From positions 1 through 64,000 of the forward strand of contig CAMDNW010000006.1 of assembly GCA_945903275.1 (NCBI GenBank): a stretch of 64,000 nt of DNA. The letters are read 5' to 3'. This DNA is from Thermoflexus hugenholtzii JAD2. GTDB lineage: Bacteria > Chloroflexota > Dehalococcoidia > UBA2979. The notes below the pieces were generated by a model that was given only the letters and a program-made list of their open reading frames with translations, did no database searches and was not told the DNA's origin. The position numbers were made by a program, and so were the translations under genes. How positions within the stretch are numbered: position 1 is the first letter of the stretch; each line of letters begins with the position of its first letter. Shown one piece after another: positions 43,872 through 52,519 of the stretch.

Positions 43872-45242
43872 CTAGATGACTTCGGATTTGAGTGTGTCCA
43901 AGAATTCTTGGTTGTTCTTGGTCTTCGAGAGGCGTTCGAGCACTCGCTCGGTGGCGTCGGTGCCCTGATCGCCGATCATGGCAGCCATGCGGCGGAGCAG
44001 CCAAACCTGACGGAGCGTTTCATCGTCGAAGAGCAGATCTTCGCGGCGGGTCGATGACGCAAAGATGTCCATCGAAGGGAAGACACGCTTCTCTTGCAGG
44101 CGTCGGTCGAGACGAAGCTCCATGTTCCCGGTACCCTTGAACTCCTCGAAGATCACATCGTCCATGCGCGAGCCGGTCTCAACGAGGCAGGTGGCGATGA
44201 TCGTGAGCGATCCGCCCTCCTCCGTGTTGCGGGCGGAGCCGAAGAACCGCTTCGGTGGATAGAGCGCGATGGGATCCATACCTCCTGAGAGGGTGCGTCC
44301 ACTCGTCGGAATGGCGAGGTTGTAGGCACGTGCGAGGCGAGTGATGGAGTCGAGCAGAATCACCACATCAACGCCGCCCTCCACAAGGCGGCGGGCACGC
44401 TCAATGGCGACCTCGGCAACGCGTGTGTGATCCTCGACCGGCTCGTCGAAGGTCGAGGCCACCACTTCACCCCGGACGGAGCGCTGCATATCAGTGACCT
44501 CCTCGGGGCGCTCACCAATGAGCAGCACCATGAGGTGGATGTCCGGGTAGTTCATCGCGATGCCGTGGGCGATCGACTTGAGCAGCATCGTCTTACCAGC
44601 CTTGGGCGGCGAGACGATCAGGCCGCGCTGACCCCGGCCGATGGGGGCAAAGAGGTCGACGATACGCTGGCTCAGTTCGATGGAGTCGGTCTCAAGCCGA
44701 AGTTGCTTGTCAGGGAAGATCGGAGTCAGGTTCTCGAAGTACGGACGGCGCTTCGCGACTTCCGGGTCAAGACCGTTCACGCCGTCGACGCGGAGCAGAC
44801 CGTAATACTTCTCAGAGTCCTTCGGCTGACGCACCTGGCCGGTGACATAGTCACCGTTGCGGAGGCCAAAGCGGCGAATCTGCGTCTGCGAGACGTAGAC
44901 ATCGTTCGGGCCGGGAATCAGCCGCTGGCCGCGGAGGAAGCCGAAACCGTCATCGACAATCGCGAGGACGCCGCCGGAGAAAATGTTGCCCTGACGCTCG
45001 GCTTGGTGCTGGAGGATGCGGAAAATCAGTTCTGGCTTCGCCAGCACAGTCGCGTTCTCGATGTTGAGGCTGTCGGCCCAGTCGACCAACTCCTCACGAG
45101 GGCGGCTCTCGAGTTCGGTGATGTTGAGCGCGACTATGCCGCTACGCTCGGGGCGCTCTACACCACGGCGTTCGACCTGTGGTTCGTCTGGGAATTCTGG
45201 GGCATCGCCGGTGGCGCTGCTGCGGGAAGGACCTCGTGCCAT
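43872..45242 (-). CDS. rho: Transcription termination factor Rho
   Basis: A 456-residue hexameric RNA helicase. The N-terminal 40 residues are a short basic/acidic tail, without the long inserts of actinobacterial Rho. The primary RNA-binding domain contains [15 protein letters not shown] and the cold-shock-like [24 protein letters not shown]; the ATPase domain has the P-loop [11 protein letters not shown], Walker [17 protein letters not shown] and the R-loop. It works with NusG (812-1426). Transcribed from a good promoter at 45325-45353. Confidence 0.97.
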   Translation of the reverse strand: MARGPSRSSATGDAPEFPDEPQVERRGVERPERSGIVALNITELESRPREELVDWADSLNIENATVLAKPELIFRILQHQAERQGNIFSGGVLAIVDDGFGFLRGQRLIPGPNDVYVSQTQIRRFGLRNGDYVTGQVRQPKDSEKYYGLLRVDGVNGLDPEVAKRRPYFENLTPIFPDKQLRLETDSIELSQRIVDLFAPIGRGQRGLIVSPPKAGKTMLLKSIAHGIAMNYPDIHLMVLLIGERPEEVTDMQRSVRGEVVASTFDEPVEDHTRVAEVAIERARRLVEGGVDVVILLDSITRLARAYNLAIPTSGRTLSGGMDPIALYPPKRFFGSARNTEEGGSLTIIATCLVETGSRMDDVIFEEFKGTGNMELRLDRRLQEKRVFPSMDIFASSTRREDLLFDDETLRQVWLLRRMAAMIGDQGTDATERVLERLSKTKNNQEFLDTLKSEVI

Positions 45243-45324
45243 ATGTTTATGTAATACCGTGCTCTAAGAGCCCACGCCGAAAGGTGTGTGGCGCGGCCGA
45301 CCGAGGGTTGTTTGGACAATCATG

Positions 45325-45353
45325 ATTATAGCGAACCCTCTCCATAACAACAA
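45325..45353 (-). promoter_or_regulatory. Promoter of rho
   Basis: On the minus strand, TTGTTG (45353-45348) and a perfect TATAAT (45330-45325) with 17-bp spacing. It gives a leader of about 75 bases before the rho ATG at 45242. The best-matched promoter in the window. Confidence 0.8.
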
Positions 45354-45361
45354 GCAGCTAC

Positions 45362-46009
45362 CTAGACCGGAGTGTACTTAGCCGCATCGGCGAGGAAGCG
45401 CTGGATGCCCAAGTCGGTGAGTGGGTGCTTCACCATCTGGAAGAGCACGTCGGGCGGCAGAGTCGCGACATGCGCGCCAGCCAGCGCGGCGAGGGTCACG
45501 TGACGCGGGCTGCGGATACTGGCGGCAAGCACCTGACACGGCAGGTGGTACGTCTCAAAAATCTGGACAGCGTCGCGGACGACTTCCATACCGTCTTCGC
45601 CCGCGTCGTCGAGACGGCCGATGAACGGGGATACGTACGTCGCGCCGGCAAGTGCGGCGAGCAACGCCTGGTTCGCGGAGAAGATCAGAGTCGTGTTGAC
45701 CTTGATGCCCTCCGCCGAAAGACGGCTGATGGCGTTCAGACCCGCCTCGGTCATAGGAACCTTGACAACCACATTGGGATGCCAGGCAGCAATACGCCTG
45801 CCCTCAGCCACCAGATCGTCGGCGCTCATCGAGATGCACTCGGCAGAGATGGGGCCGTCCACGACCTCCGCGATTTCGAGGACGCGACCCTTGTACTCGA
45901 CGCCCTCTTTGGCAAGCAGCGACGGGTTGGTGGTCACGCCAGCCACCACGCCCATCGCGGCGGCGCGGCGGATATCGGCGGTGTTCGCCGTGTCGATGAA
46001 GATGCGCAC
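45362..46009 (-). CDS. tal: Transaldolase / fructose-6-phosphate aldolase family protein
   Basis: A 215-residue short transaldolase (TalC/MipB/FSA type). Hallmarks are MRIFIDTANTADIRRA, VAGVTTNPSLLAKEG, NVVVKVPMTEAGLNA with the Schiff-base Lys, GIKVNTTLIFSANQALLAALAGATYVSPFIGRLDD, and the C-terminal tail. Enzymes of this length are either transaldolases of the pentose phosphate pathway or fructose-6-phosphate aldolases; sequence alone does not decide. ATG 46009. It lies between a membrane protein gene and rho. Confidence 0.92.
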   Translation of the reverse strand: MRIFIDTANTADIRRAAAMGVVAGVTTNPSLLAKEGVEYKGRVLEIAEVVDGPISAECISMSADDLVAEGRRIAAWHPNVVVKVPMTEAGLNAISRLSAEGIKVNTTLIFSANQALLAALAGATYVSPFIGRLDDAGEDGMEVVRDAVQIFETYHLPCQVLAASIRSPRHVTLAALAGAHVATLPPDVLFQMVKHPLTDLGIQRFLADAAKYTPV

Positions 46010-46033
46010 AAATGCCCCCTTCGGGCGCCTCCC

Positions 46034-46501
46034 CTAGAAGGGGCGGACAATCGCCAACGCGGCAAGTACCGGAATCGTAACGGCGAGTACCGTACCAAAG
46101 ACTACCGGCACATTGTCATCCAGAGCACTCTGAAGTTCTGGGGTCATCGCGCCGGTCTTCTGAGCCTGCAACGCTAAGAGGCGCACCCGCCGAAGACCGA
46201 CGCCCATCAGCGGGATGAAGATGAAAACATCAAGCGCAAAGATCAGCTCCTTGGCAAGCAGCCAGCCGGTGAGCACCAGATTGACGTCCGCAGCCGCCGC
46301 CCAGCCAAAACCGGTGAATACCGTGGCAATCACCCCGGGAATCAGCCAGCGCGCCTCATTCTGCTGAGCCTCACTCAGCAGAATGACCTTGATCTCAAGT
46401 TCCTTCGCGGTCCAGGCACGCCAGATCGGGACGACGACCGCGCCGATGCCAACCGTCATCCAGAGCAGCGCCAGCACATGCAGCAGCCGGAACAGTGTCA
46501 C
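46034..46501 (-). CDS. Predicted integral membrane protein, DUF2269-like
   Basis: A 155-residue protein with four predicted spans (about 5-25, 50-68, 75-100 and 130-152). The pattern of FRLLHVLALLWMTVGIGAVVVPIW at the start and VPVVFGTVLAVTIPVLAALAIV at the end resembles DUF2269/CopD-like small membrane proteins. It resembles in size and layout the gene at 53867-54385. GTG 46501 overlaps the pyrG stop by 4 bp, so it is translationally coupled to pyrG. The function is unknown. Confidence 0.7.
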   Translation of the reverse strand: MTLFRLLHVLALLWMTVGIGAVVVPIWRAWTAKELEIKVILLSEAQQNEARWLIPGVIATVFTGFGWAAAADVNLVLTGWLLAKELIFALDVFIFIPLMGVGLRRVRLLALQAQKTGAMTPELQSALDDNVPVVFGTVLAVTIPVLAALAIVRPF

Positions 46502-48135
46502 GCGATCGAGCCGGCAGCAGCTCGCTGCCGTCTCCCGGAGTATTCCAGCGCCGCCCCGATGAATCCACGGAACAGCGGATTCGGGTGGTTGGGCCGGGAG
46601 GTGAACTCCGGGTGGAACTGGGCACCCACCATCCACGGGTGGTCGCGTAGTTCCACGATCTCCACTAGGCGGCCGTCGGGCGACCAGCCAGAGGCAATAA
46701 GTCCTTTCTTCTCCAACTGCGGAAGCAGCGCGTTGTTCACCTCATAGCGGTGGCGATGCCGCTCGCGAACCACTGGCGCACCGCCATAGGCGGCGTGCGC
46801 CTTCGTGTCCGCCACGAGGCGGCACGGGTAACCGCCGAGGCGCATGGTACCGCCGAGATCTGCGACTCCACGCTGCTCAGAAAGCAGCGATATCACTGGG
46901 AACGGCGTACGCGGGTCAGCCTCAGTGGTATTGGCACCGGGCATTCCCGCGACGTTGCGGGCAAACTCACAGACAAGCATCTGCATGCCGAGGCAGTCAC
47001 CCAGATATGGAATCAGTTGCTCGCGGGCGTAGCGGACGGCTGCGATCTTACCTTCCAGCCCCCGGTCGCCGAAGCCCGGACAGAGCAGGATGCCATCCAC
47101 GTCACCGATGACTTCCTCGGCAGTGCGGGTTTCGAGATCCTCGGAGTGAACCCAGTGCAGATCGACACCTGCGTGGTGGTCGACTCCTGCGTGGATGAGC
47201 GCCTCTTTGATAGAGAGGTACGCGTCATGCAACTCGACGTACTTACCGACGACGGCGATACGGACGGTCGCCTTGGGGCTGCGGAGACGCTCCACAAAGG
47301 AGCGCCATTCCTCTAGGTCGGACCGGCCGGCGGGCAGCGCCAAGTGACGCTCGATGATCCCGGACATTCCGGCAGCCTCAAGGTACAGTGGCACCTCGTA
47401 GATAGACTCCGCCGTCTCCAGCGCGATCACGGCGTCAAGCTCCACGTTACAGAAGAGCGAAATCTTCTCGCGGAGCGCGCGTGCCACCGGAAAGTCGGAA
47501 CGGGTCACGATCACGTCCGGCTGTACGCCAAACGAGCGCAGTTCACGGACGGAGTGCTGGGTCGGTTTGGTCTTCAGTTCCTTGGTCGCGCCGAGATACG
47601 GCAGCAACGTGACGTGAATCGAGAGTGTGTCCTCCGGCGGGACGGCGTAACGCATCTGGCTGATCGCTTCGAGGAACGGCTGGCCCTCCATGTCACCCAC
47701 CGTGCCGCCAACCTCGACCAGCACGATATCGGCGCCCATTGCCTGCCCGGCAGCGCGAATACGCCGTTTAATCTCGTTCGTGATGTGCGGGATCGGCTGG
47801 ATAGTGCCGCCGAGGAAGTCGCCGCGGCGCTCCTTGCGGATGACCTCTTCGTACACCTGGCCGGTCGAGGTGGAGTTGGAACGGGCGAGATCGACGCCGA
47901 GGAACCGCTCGTAGTGGCCAAGATCTAGGTCGGTCTCAGCGCCGTCGTCGGTCACATAGACCTCGCCGTGCTGGTAGGGCGACATCGTGCCGGGGTCGAC
48001 GTTGATATAGGGGTCGAGTTTGAGGATGGAGACGCGGAGGCCTCGTGACTTCAGGATGCGGCCTACCGAGGCCGTGACAATGCCTTTGCCGACGGACGAA
48101 ACAACGCCGCCGGTCACGAAGATGTACTTCGTCAT
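46498..48135 (-). CDS. pyrG: CTP synthase
   Basis: A 545-residue enzyme that aminates UTP to CTP with glutamine. The synthase domain (1-270) opens MTKYIFVTGGVVSSVGKGIVTASVG and has the ILKLDPYINVDPGTMSPYQHGEVYVTDDG segment. The glutaminase domain (about 295-535) contains LLCPGFGDRG, GDCLGMQMLV with the nucleophile Cys, and GAQFHPEFTSRP. I start at ATG 48135; the open frame to 48324 runs into the divergent peptidase promoter. Confidence 0.97.
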   Translation of the reverse strand: MTKYIFVTGGVVSSVGKGIVTASVGRILKSRGLRVSILKLDPYINVDPGTMSPYQHGEVYVTDDGAETDLDLGHYERFLGVDLARSNSTSTGQVYEEVIRKERRGDFLGGTIQPIPHITNEIKRRIRAAGQAMGADIVLVEVGGTVGDMEGQPFLEAISQMRYAVPPEDTLSIHVTLLPYLGATKELKTKPTQHSVRELRSFGVQPDVIVTRSDFPVARALREKISLFCNVELDAVIALETAESIYEVPLYLEAAGMSGIIERHLALPAGRSDLEEWRSFVERLRSPKATVRIAVVGKYVELHDAYLSIKEALIHAGVDHHAGVDLHWVHSEDLETRTAEEVIGDVDGILLCPGFGDRGLEGKIAAVRYAREQLIPYLGDCLGMQMLVCEFARNVAGMPGANTTEADPRTPFPVISLLSEQRGVADLGGTMRLGGYPCRLVADTKAHAAYGGAPVVRERHRHRYEVNNALLPQLEKKGLIASGWSPDGRLVEIVELRDHPWMVGAQFHPEFTSRPNHPNPLFRGFIGAALEYSGRRQRAAAGSIA

Positions 48136-48309
48136 GTTCGGGCTACCTTGTGGTGGGGAGGAGGGGACACGGACAATCCTCGTCCACGTCAGGCGGGGCG
48201 TCAACGGAAACGCGTCACCTTGCCGCCCTCGAACAGCCCACCGTATTCTATCCTTCCGCAATTCCAGCGCACACAGCCGCCATCGCATCCGGCCCGAGAG
48301 GGGACTCAA

Positions 48310-49584
48310 GTGGCGAACACCCAACAGGTCACGACGCTCGCCAACGGCCTGCGCGTACTCACCACATCGCTGCCGAGCGCGGAGGCAACCACTGCCTCGT
48401 TCTTCACAGGCATCGGCTCACGAGGCGAAAACACCCGGACGAACGGCCTCTCGCACTACTTGGAGCACATGCTGTTCAAGGGCACGACGCAGCGGCCGAC
48501 GGCCCAGTTGATCAGTCAGGCAATCGAGGGCGCTGGCGGGACCCTGAACGCCTTCACCACACACGAACTGACCTGCTACTGGAACATCGTTCCGTACGAG
48601 GCCTCCGGCATGAGCATCGAAGTGGTCGCCGACACGATCCAGCACTCGCTCATCGCGCAGGAAGAGATTGACCGCGAGCGGACGGTCGTGCAGCAGGAGA
48701 TCCGGCGCAGCCACGATAACCCGGGAGCGTGGGTCGGCGAACTATTGGGCAAGGCTACATTCGGCGACCAGCCGATCGGCTGGCCGGTGGCAGGCTCGCT
48801 GGAAACCGTCGAGGCGCTACAACGGCCCGACTTCATGGATCACATGGCGCAGTACTACACGGCGAATAATGCAGTGTTCTCGGTCGCCGGAAACATCGAG
48901 CATGGCCAAGTCGTTGAGACGGCCGAGCGGGCCTTCCGCGATCTGCCGCGAGGGGTTGCTGCCACCATCTCACCCGCAACGCAAGGGTTGCCCCAGGAAT
49001 GCATCGTCGTCGAGCAGCGCGAAACCGAGCAGACACAGGTCGCACTCTCGATGCACGCGCTACCTAGGCGCGACCCAGACCGTTACGCGCTGGAGATACT
49101 GCACACCGTTCTAGGGCGCGGGATGTCCTCCCGCCTCTTCGAAGAGGTGCGCGAGCGGCGCGGACTGGCGTACTCCGTCGGCTCGCGGATCTCGAGGTTC
49201 AAGGACATCGGCTCGTTCACCGTCTCCGCTGGCGTCACCCGCGCCCAGCAGGAAGAGGCACTCCAGGTCATCGTGGAACAGTTGCGGCGGATGGTGGACG
49301 AGACAGTCGAGGCCGACGAGTTACGGCGGGCGATCGACTACGCGTCGGGCAGCTTCCGCCTGTCGTTCGAGACCGCGATGTCCTACGGCCAGCGCTTCGG
49401 CGAACAACTGCTGCAAGACGGCGTGATGGAGACCATCGAAGAGACCGTCGCATCATTGCGCGCAGTGACCGCCGCTGATGTCCAGCGCGTCGCGAGGCGT
49501 GTGATCGGGCCACGCCAGTTCGCGATTGCGGTAGTCGGCCCCTCGGCTAACGAAGACCGGCTCGCGACGATCCTCGCGGGCTAG
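48310..49584 (+). CDS. M16 family zinc peptidase
   Basis: A 424-residue processing-peptidase-like protein. The inverted zinc motif HYLEHMLFKGT (HxxEH, about residue 50) and the downstream ERTVVQQEI Glu are intact, so it is an active-type M16B member. The second half holds the RGLAYSVGSRISRFKDIGSF segment typical of the C-terminal domain. No signal peptide is seen, so it is probably cytoplasmic. Start GTG 48310 follows GAGGGG. It is divergent from pyrG and leads a run with the next two genes. Confidence 0.92.
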   Translation: MANTQQVTTLANGLRVLTTSLPSAEATTASFFTGIGSRGENTRTNGLSHYLEHMLFKGTTQRPTAQLISQAIEGAGGTLNAFTTHELTCYWNIVPYEASGMSIEVVADTIQHSLIAQEEIDRERTVVQQEIRRSHDNPGAWVGELLGKATFGDQPIGWPVAGSLETVEALQRPDFMDHMAQYYTANNAVFSVAGNIEHGQVVETAERAFRDLPRGVAATISPATQGLPQECIVVEQRETEQTQVALSMHALPRRDPDRYALEILHTVLGRGMSSRLFEEVRERRGLAYSVGSRISRFKDIGSFTVSAGVTRAQQEEALQVIVEQLRRMVDETVEADELRRAIDYASGSFRLSFETAMSYGQRFGEQLLQDGVMETIEETVASLRAVTAADVQRVARRVIGPRQFAIAVVGPSANEDRLATILAG

Positions 49585-49586
49585 CG

Positions 49587-50279
49587 ATGCCCTCGGTCGC
49601 CCGGCCGGGTGGCGTGCAGATCGCGTACGAGGCGGTTGGCGAAGGGCCCGCGATTGCTCTGGCGCACGGCTTCGGCGTCGATAGCGGGATGTGGTGGCCA
49701 CAGCGCGCGCCGCTCTCCGAGCGGCACCGGCTCATCCTCTGGGACGCACGTGGCCACGGTGGATCGAGCACGCCCGCGGCGCCCGAGGCGTACTCCATGC
49801 CGTTATTCGCGACCGACCTCGACGCGGTGCTCACGGATGCAGGCATCGATAGCAATACGATCATCGGCGGGATGTCGTTCGGCGGGCAGATTGCCTTGCA
49901 GTACGCCGTGGACTACCCGGCACGGACGCGGGCGCTGATCCTCTCCGACTCGGCGCCACGCGGCCCAAGCCAACCGGACAGCATCGAACCGCCGGGAGTG
50001 AGCGGCGCGTTCCTCGCGATGGCCCAGCGGCCAGACCTGACCCCAGCCTTGCCGTCGCTCACGGTGCCTGTGCTGGTGCTATACGGTGAGCATGATCAGC
50101 GGCTGATCGGGGGCGTCGCACGTCTCGCAAATGGACTACCGCAGCGACGCGTCGTCTGCCTGACCGGCTGCACACACGGGACATCGGCGCAGCGGCCACG
50201 AGAGTGGACACAGGCGGTGCTGGACTTTCTCGGAGATATCGAGGCAGGCAGGCCAATCAGCGGAGAGGTCACGATTTAG
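49587..50279 (+). CDS. Alpha/beta hydrolase
   Basis: A 230-residue hydrolase. HGFGVDSGMW forms the oxyanion-hole region, the nucleophile elbow is GGMSFGGQIAL (Ser near residue 96), the acid is likely in YGEHDQRL, and the His in GCTHGTSA near the C-terminus. The cap is short. The substrate cannot be predicted. It lies 2 bp after the M16 gene and directly abuts the CitE-like gene. Confidence 0.88.
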   Translation: MPSVARPGGVQIAYEAVGEGPAIALAHGFGVDSGMWWPQRAPLSERHRLILWDARGHGGSSTPAAPEAYSMPLFATDLDAVLTDAGIDSNTIIGGMSFGGQIALQYAVDYPARTRALILSDSAPRGPSQPDSIEPPGVSGAFLAMAQRPDLTPALPSLTVPVLVLYGEHDQRLIGGVARLANGLPQRRVVCLTGCTHGTSAQRPREWTQAVLDFLGDIEAGRPISGEVTI

Positions 50280-51176
50280 ATGAGCACACTCGCCCTCCGC
50301 ACCAGTCTACTTGTCGATGCGCGCGACGCGCGCGCACTCAATGCCGCATGCAACAGCACGGCGGACGCGGTGATCATCGATCTCGCAAGTCCTGCAGCCT
50401 ACGCGGATCGCGCAAACGCACGACGTAGCGCGAACCGGGCAGCCGAGGCGTTCGCCTCCGCCGGCCGCATCGTGTTCGCACGGGTGTCCGATGCCCGTTC
50501 CGGCGCAACCGAAGGCGACATCCAGTCGATCGTGCGGGCCAACCTCGCCGCAGTCGTGCTGGCAGGCACGGTCGAGCCTCAGGATTCGCGCGCCGTGGAC
50601 GTGGCCATCCGGAAACAAGAAATGCGCCGCAGCATTGAACCGGGAACCGTGCGGCTTATCGCGGATATCGACTCAGCGGCGGGGCTACGGCTGCTGCCCG
50701 CGATCATCGAGGCGATCGACCGACACTCCGCTGTAGTGCTCGATGTGACTGCGCTGGCACGCGACCTCGGGCTACTCGGCGCTGCGGCAGCACACTTCAA
50801 CACGCTAGAACATGCCATGAGCGAACTGGCGCTAACCTGCACGGCGGCAGGCATCGTCTGGCTGCTGGCCGCACCGGGCATCGATGCGGGAGCTCGGGCA
50901 GCGCTGGCGACGAGCGCACATGCTCACGGTGCAGCAGGCGTAGTGGTCGCGTCGGACGCCGAGGCGCAAGGGTTCAACCGGCTATTCACGCCCGACCCCG
51001 AGACAGTCGCGACCGCCCGCCTCGTAGCCGCAGAGTGGGACGCGCTACGCAAACGGGGCGACGAGTCCAGCGTTGTGGCGGGGCACATCGTCGACCGCCG
51101 CACAAAGAATGCAGCACGCGCGGTGATCTCGCGAGCCGAGGCGATCGCCGTGAGAGAGAAAGTAGCCGTCCGCTAA
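50280..51176 (+). CDS. HpcH/HpaI aldolase / CitE-like protein, divergent
   Basis: A 298-residue protein with the TIM-barrel outline of CitE/HpcH lyases: LRTSLLVDARDARALNAACNSTADAVIIDLASPAAYADRANAR (family VIxDLEDxVxxxxKxxAR) and a late LFTPDPETVATARLVAAEWD. Key metal and CoA residues are altered: LEDAV reads LASPA, the IETA Glu reads IADIDSA, and the AEDL Asp reads VTALARDL. Activity on the usual CoA substrates is doubtful. ATG 50280 directly follows the hydrolase stop. Confidence 0.72.
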   Translation: MSTLALRTSLLVDARDARALNAACNSTADAVIIDLASPAAYADRANARRSANRAAEAFASAGRIVFARVSDARSGATEGDIQSIVRANLAAVVLAGTVEPQDSRAVDVAIRKQEMRRSIEPGTVRLIADIDSAAGLRLLPAIIEAIDRHSAVVLDVTALARDLGLLGAAAAHFNTLEHAMSELALTCTAAGIVWLLAAPGIDAGARAALATSAHAHGAAGVVVASDAEAQGFNRLFTPDPETVATARLVAAEWDALRKRGDESSVVAGHIVDRRTKNAARAVISRAEAIAVREKVAVR

Positions 51177-51658
51177 CGGATCGGTGCCCCGGCGTCCAAC
51201 AGTGTCCGCCGCACTTCCGCCACGACGCGCGTGTGTCCACGCGTCAGCACCGACCGCGCCCGCTCCACAATCGCGAGGTCCCTGGCCGTGATCTTGCCCG
51301 CGGTGACCGCCTCGGCAAGTTCGTCCTCGTCCTGCCATTCGAGGTTGTCCCCAACCACCCAGAGATCGAGATACAGATCCATGTACGCGATCTCGTCGGC
51401 GGTGACACGCGTGTCGCGTAATACGTCGAAGCGGGCGGATGTCGGCTGCGTCGCATCGCGCGGTACGACGTAGTAGCAGTTGTAGGCCCGCCGCGGCCAG
51501 AACATGCCATACGAGTCGCACCGCCCCCACTTCCGGTGATCGAAAGTGAATCCGCGCACCGCCACCATCGAGGCAGTCCGCCGCAATACCGGACACTCGA
51601 ATCGAGCCTCGCTGCCATTCGGATGCCGCTTTACCTCGGTGATCAGTTCGGCGCTCAC
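51173..51658 (-). CDS. DUF402 domain protein
   Basis: A 161-residue protein of the DUF402/FomD-like type, a beta-barrel family related to nucleoside diphosphate phosphatases. Characteristic parts are FTFDHRKWGRCDSYGMFWPRRAYNCYYVVPRDATQPTSARFDV, MDLYLDLWVVGDNLEWQDEDELAEAV and the helical end. Start GTG 51658 overlaps the lipoprotein stop by 4 bp; the longer frame to 51772 is not family-like. It converges with the CitE-like gene (4-bp overlap). Confidence 0.8.
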   Translation of the reverse strand: MSAELITEVKRHPNGSEARFECPVLRRTASMVAVRGFTFDHRKWGRCDSYGMFWPRRAYNCYYVVPRDATQPTSARFDVLRDTRVTADEIAYMDLYLDLWVVGDNLEWQDEDELAEAVTAGKITARDLAIVERARSVLTRGHTRVVAEVRRTLLDAGAPIR

Positions 51659-52329
51659 GAGACAGGGATAATCCACGCAGCGATGGGGATGGCGCTGGCG
51701 CTGCCGCTTGGGTCGTACGCAACCATCACGCGCGATCCGGGCGCAGCGGCCTGCCCTCCTGTCGGGAACCACTGCGTGCCGGGAACGAGGCGCAGGATGA
51801 GCACGCGGCTACCCGTCTCCACCGTGACTCGCTGCGCCGCGCGGTCGACCGAGGTCACCACTGCCTGTGACCGCGTCTCGCCCGCCCACCGCGCACCGCC
51901 GCTGCCAGCGTCGAGGTGCACCGTATGGATACCGCCCTGCCGATCCTGCAACAACACTTTGAAACCGGGCGTAATCACGCTCGCGCATGCCACGCCGGGA
52001 TGCTCAACACCAAGGCATGCGCTCGGCCATGCGACCGCCTCGGCAGCGATAACGACGAGTTCGCGCTGGGGAACCGCAAGCCACTCAGCAAGCAGCGCGG
52101 TGGCCCGGCCCGCCGCCGGCTCGACCTCGGCGGCGGGCGGCGGAGACTCGCCGCGCACCGTGGGGACGGCGGTGACGAGCGGCGGCAATGTAGCGAACGT
52201 CCCGTGCGGCTCGGCGAGCGGGCTACGAACCGGCGATGGAACCTGCGCCGCACAGCCGAGGAGCACCGCGGCAGTCAGGGCGACCGCCAGCATCATTCCC
52301 GTACGCGTGAGTATCAGACGGATATCCAT
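51655..52329 (-). CDS. Hypothetical lipoprotein
   Basis: A 224-residue protein with a type II signal peptide: basic start, hydrophobic core MMLAVALTAAVLLGC, lipobox LLGC with Cys26. A Pro/Val-rich stretch (about 28-70) leads to a soluble domain with AWPSACLGVEHPGVACASVITPGFKVLLQDRQGGIHTVHLDAG, which resembles the small Cys-containing repeats found in some Chloroflexota secreted proteins. The end contains a beta-rich part. The function is unknown. It is coupled to the DUF402 gene and divergent from purA. Confidence 0.7.
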   Translation of the reverse strand: MDIRLILTRTGMMLAVALTAAVLLGCAAQVPSPVRSPLAEPHGTFATLPPLVTAVPTVRGESPPPAAEVEPAAGRATALLAEWLAVPQRELVVIAAEAVAWPSACLGVEHPGVACASVITPGFKVLLQDRQGGIHTVHLDAGSGGARWAGETRSQAVVTSVDRAAQRVTVETGSRVLILRLVPGTQWFPTGGQAAAPGSRVMVAYDPSGSASAIPIAAWIIPVS

Positions 52330-52373
52330 GACACCTCACATAGCAGTGTGTCTCTTTTCGGCGAGGGCTGCTG

Positions 52374-52379
52374 TATGAT
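52374..52379 (+). promoter_or_regulatory. -10 box of purA
   Basis: TATGAT at 52374-52379 with TCTCTT 17 bp before it, a weak -35. It leaves a GC-rich leader of about 135 bases before the purA ATG at 52520, in which I recognise no riboswitch. Confidence 0.4.
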
Positions 52380-52519
52380 CCCGCGGGCCGCGACCAGCGG
52401 CATCCCCAGACTGTCTCTGCTTATCCGCCGTATACCTCGGTGGACTGTGCGTGAAACGAACCCGGCGTTGGGCCGGACTGTGTGCGAGAGGAGCCTGGCT
52501 TCACCGCCAGGACAGGGCC

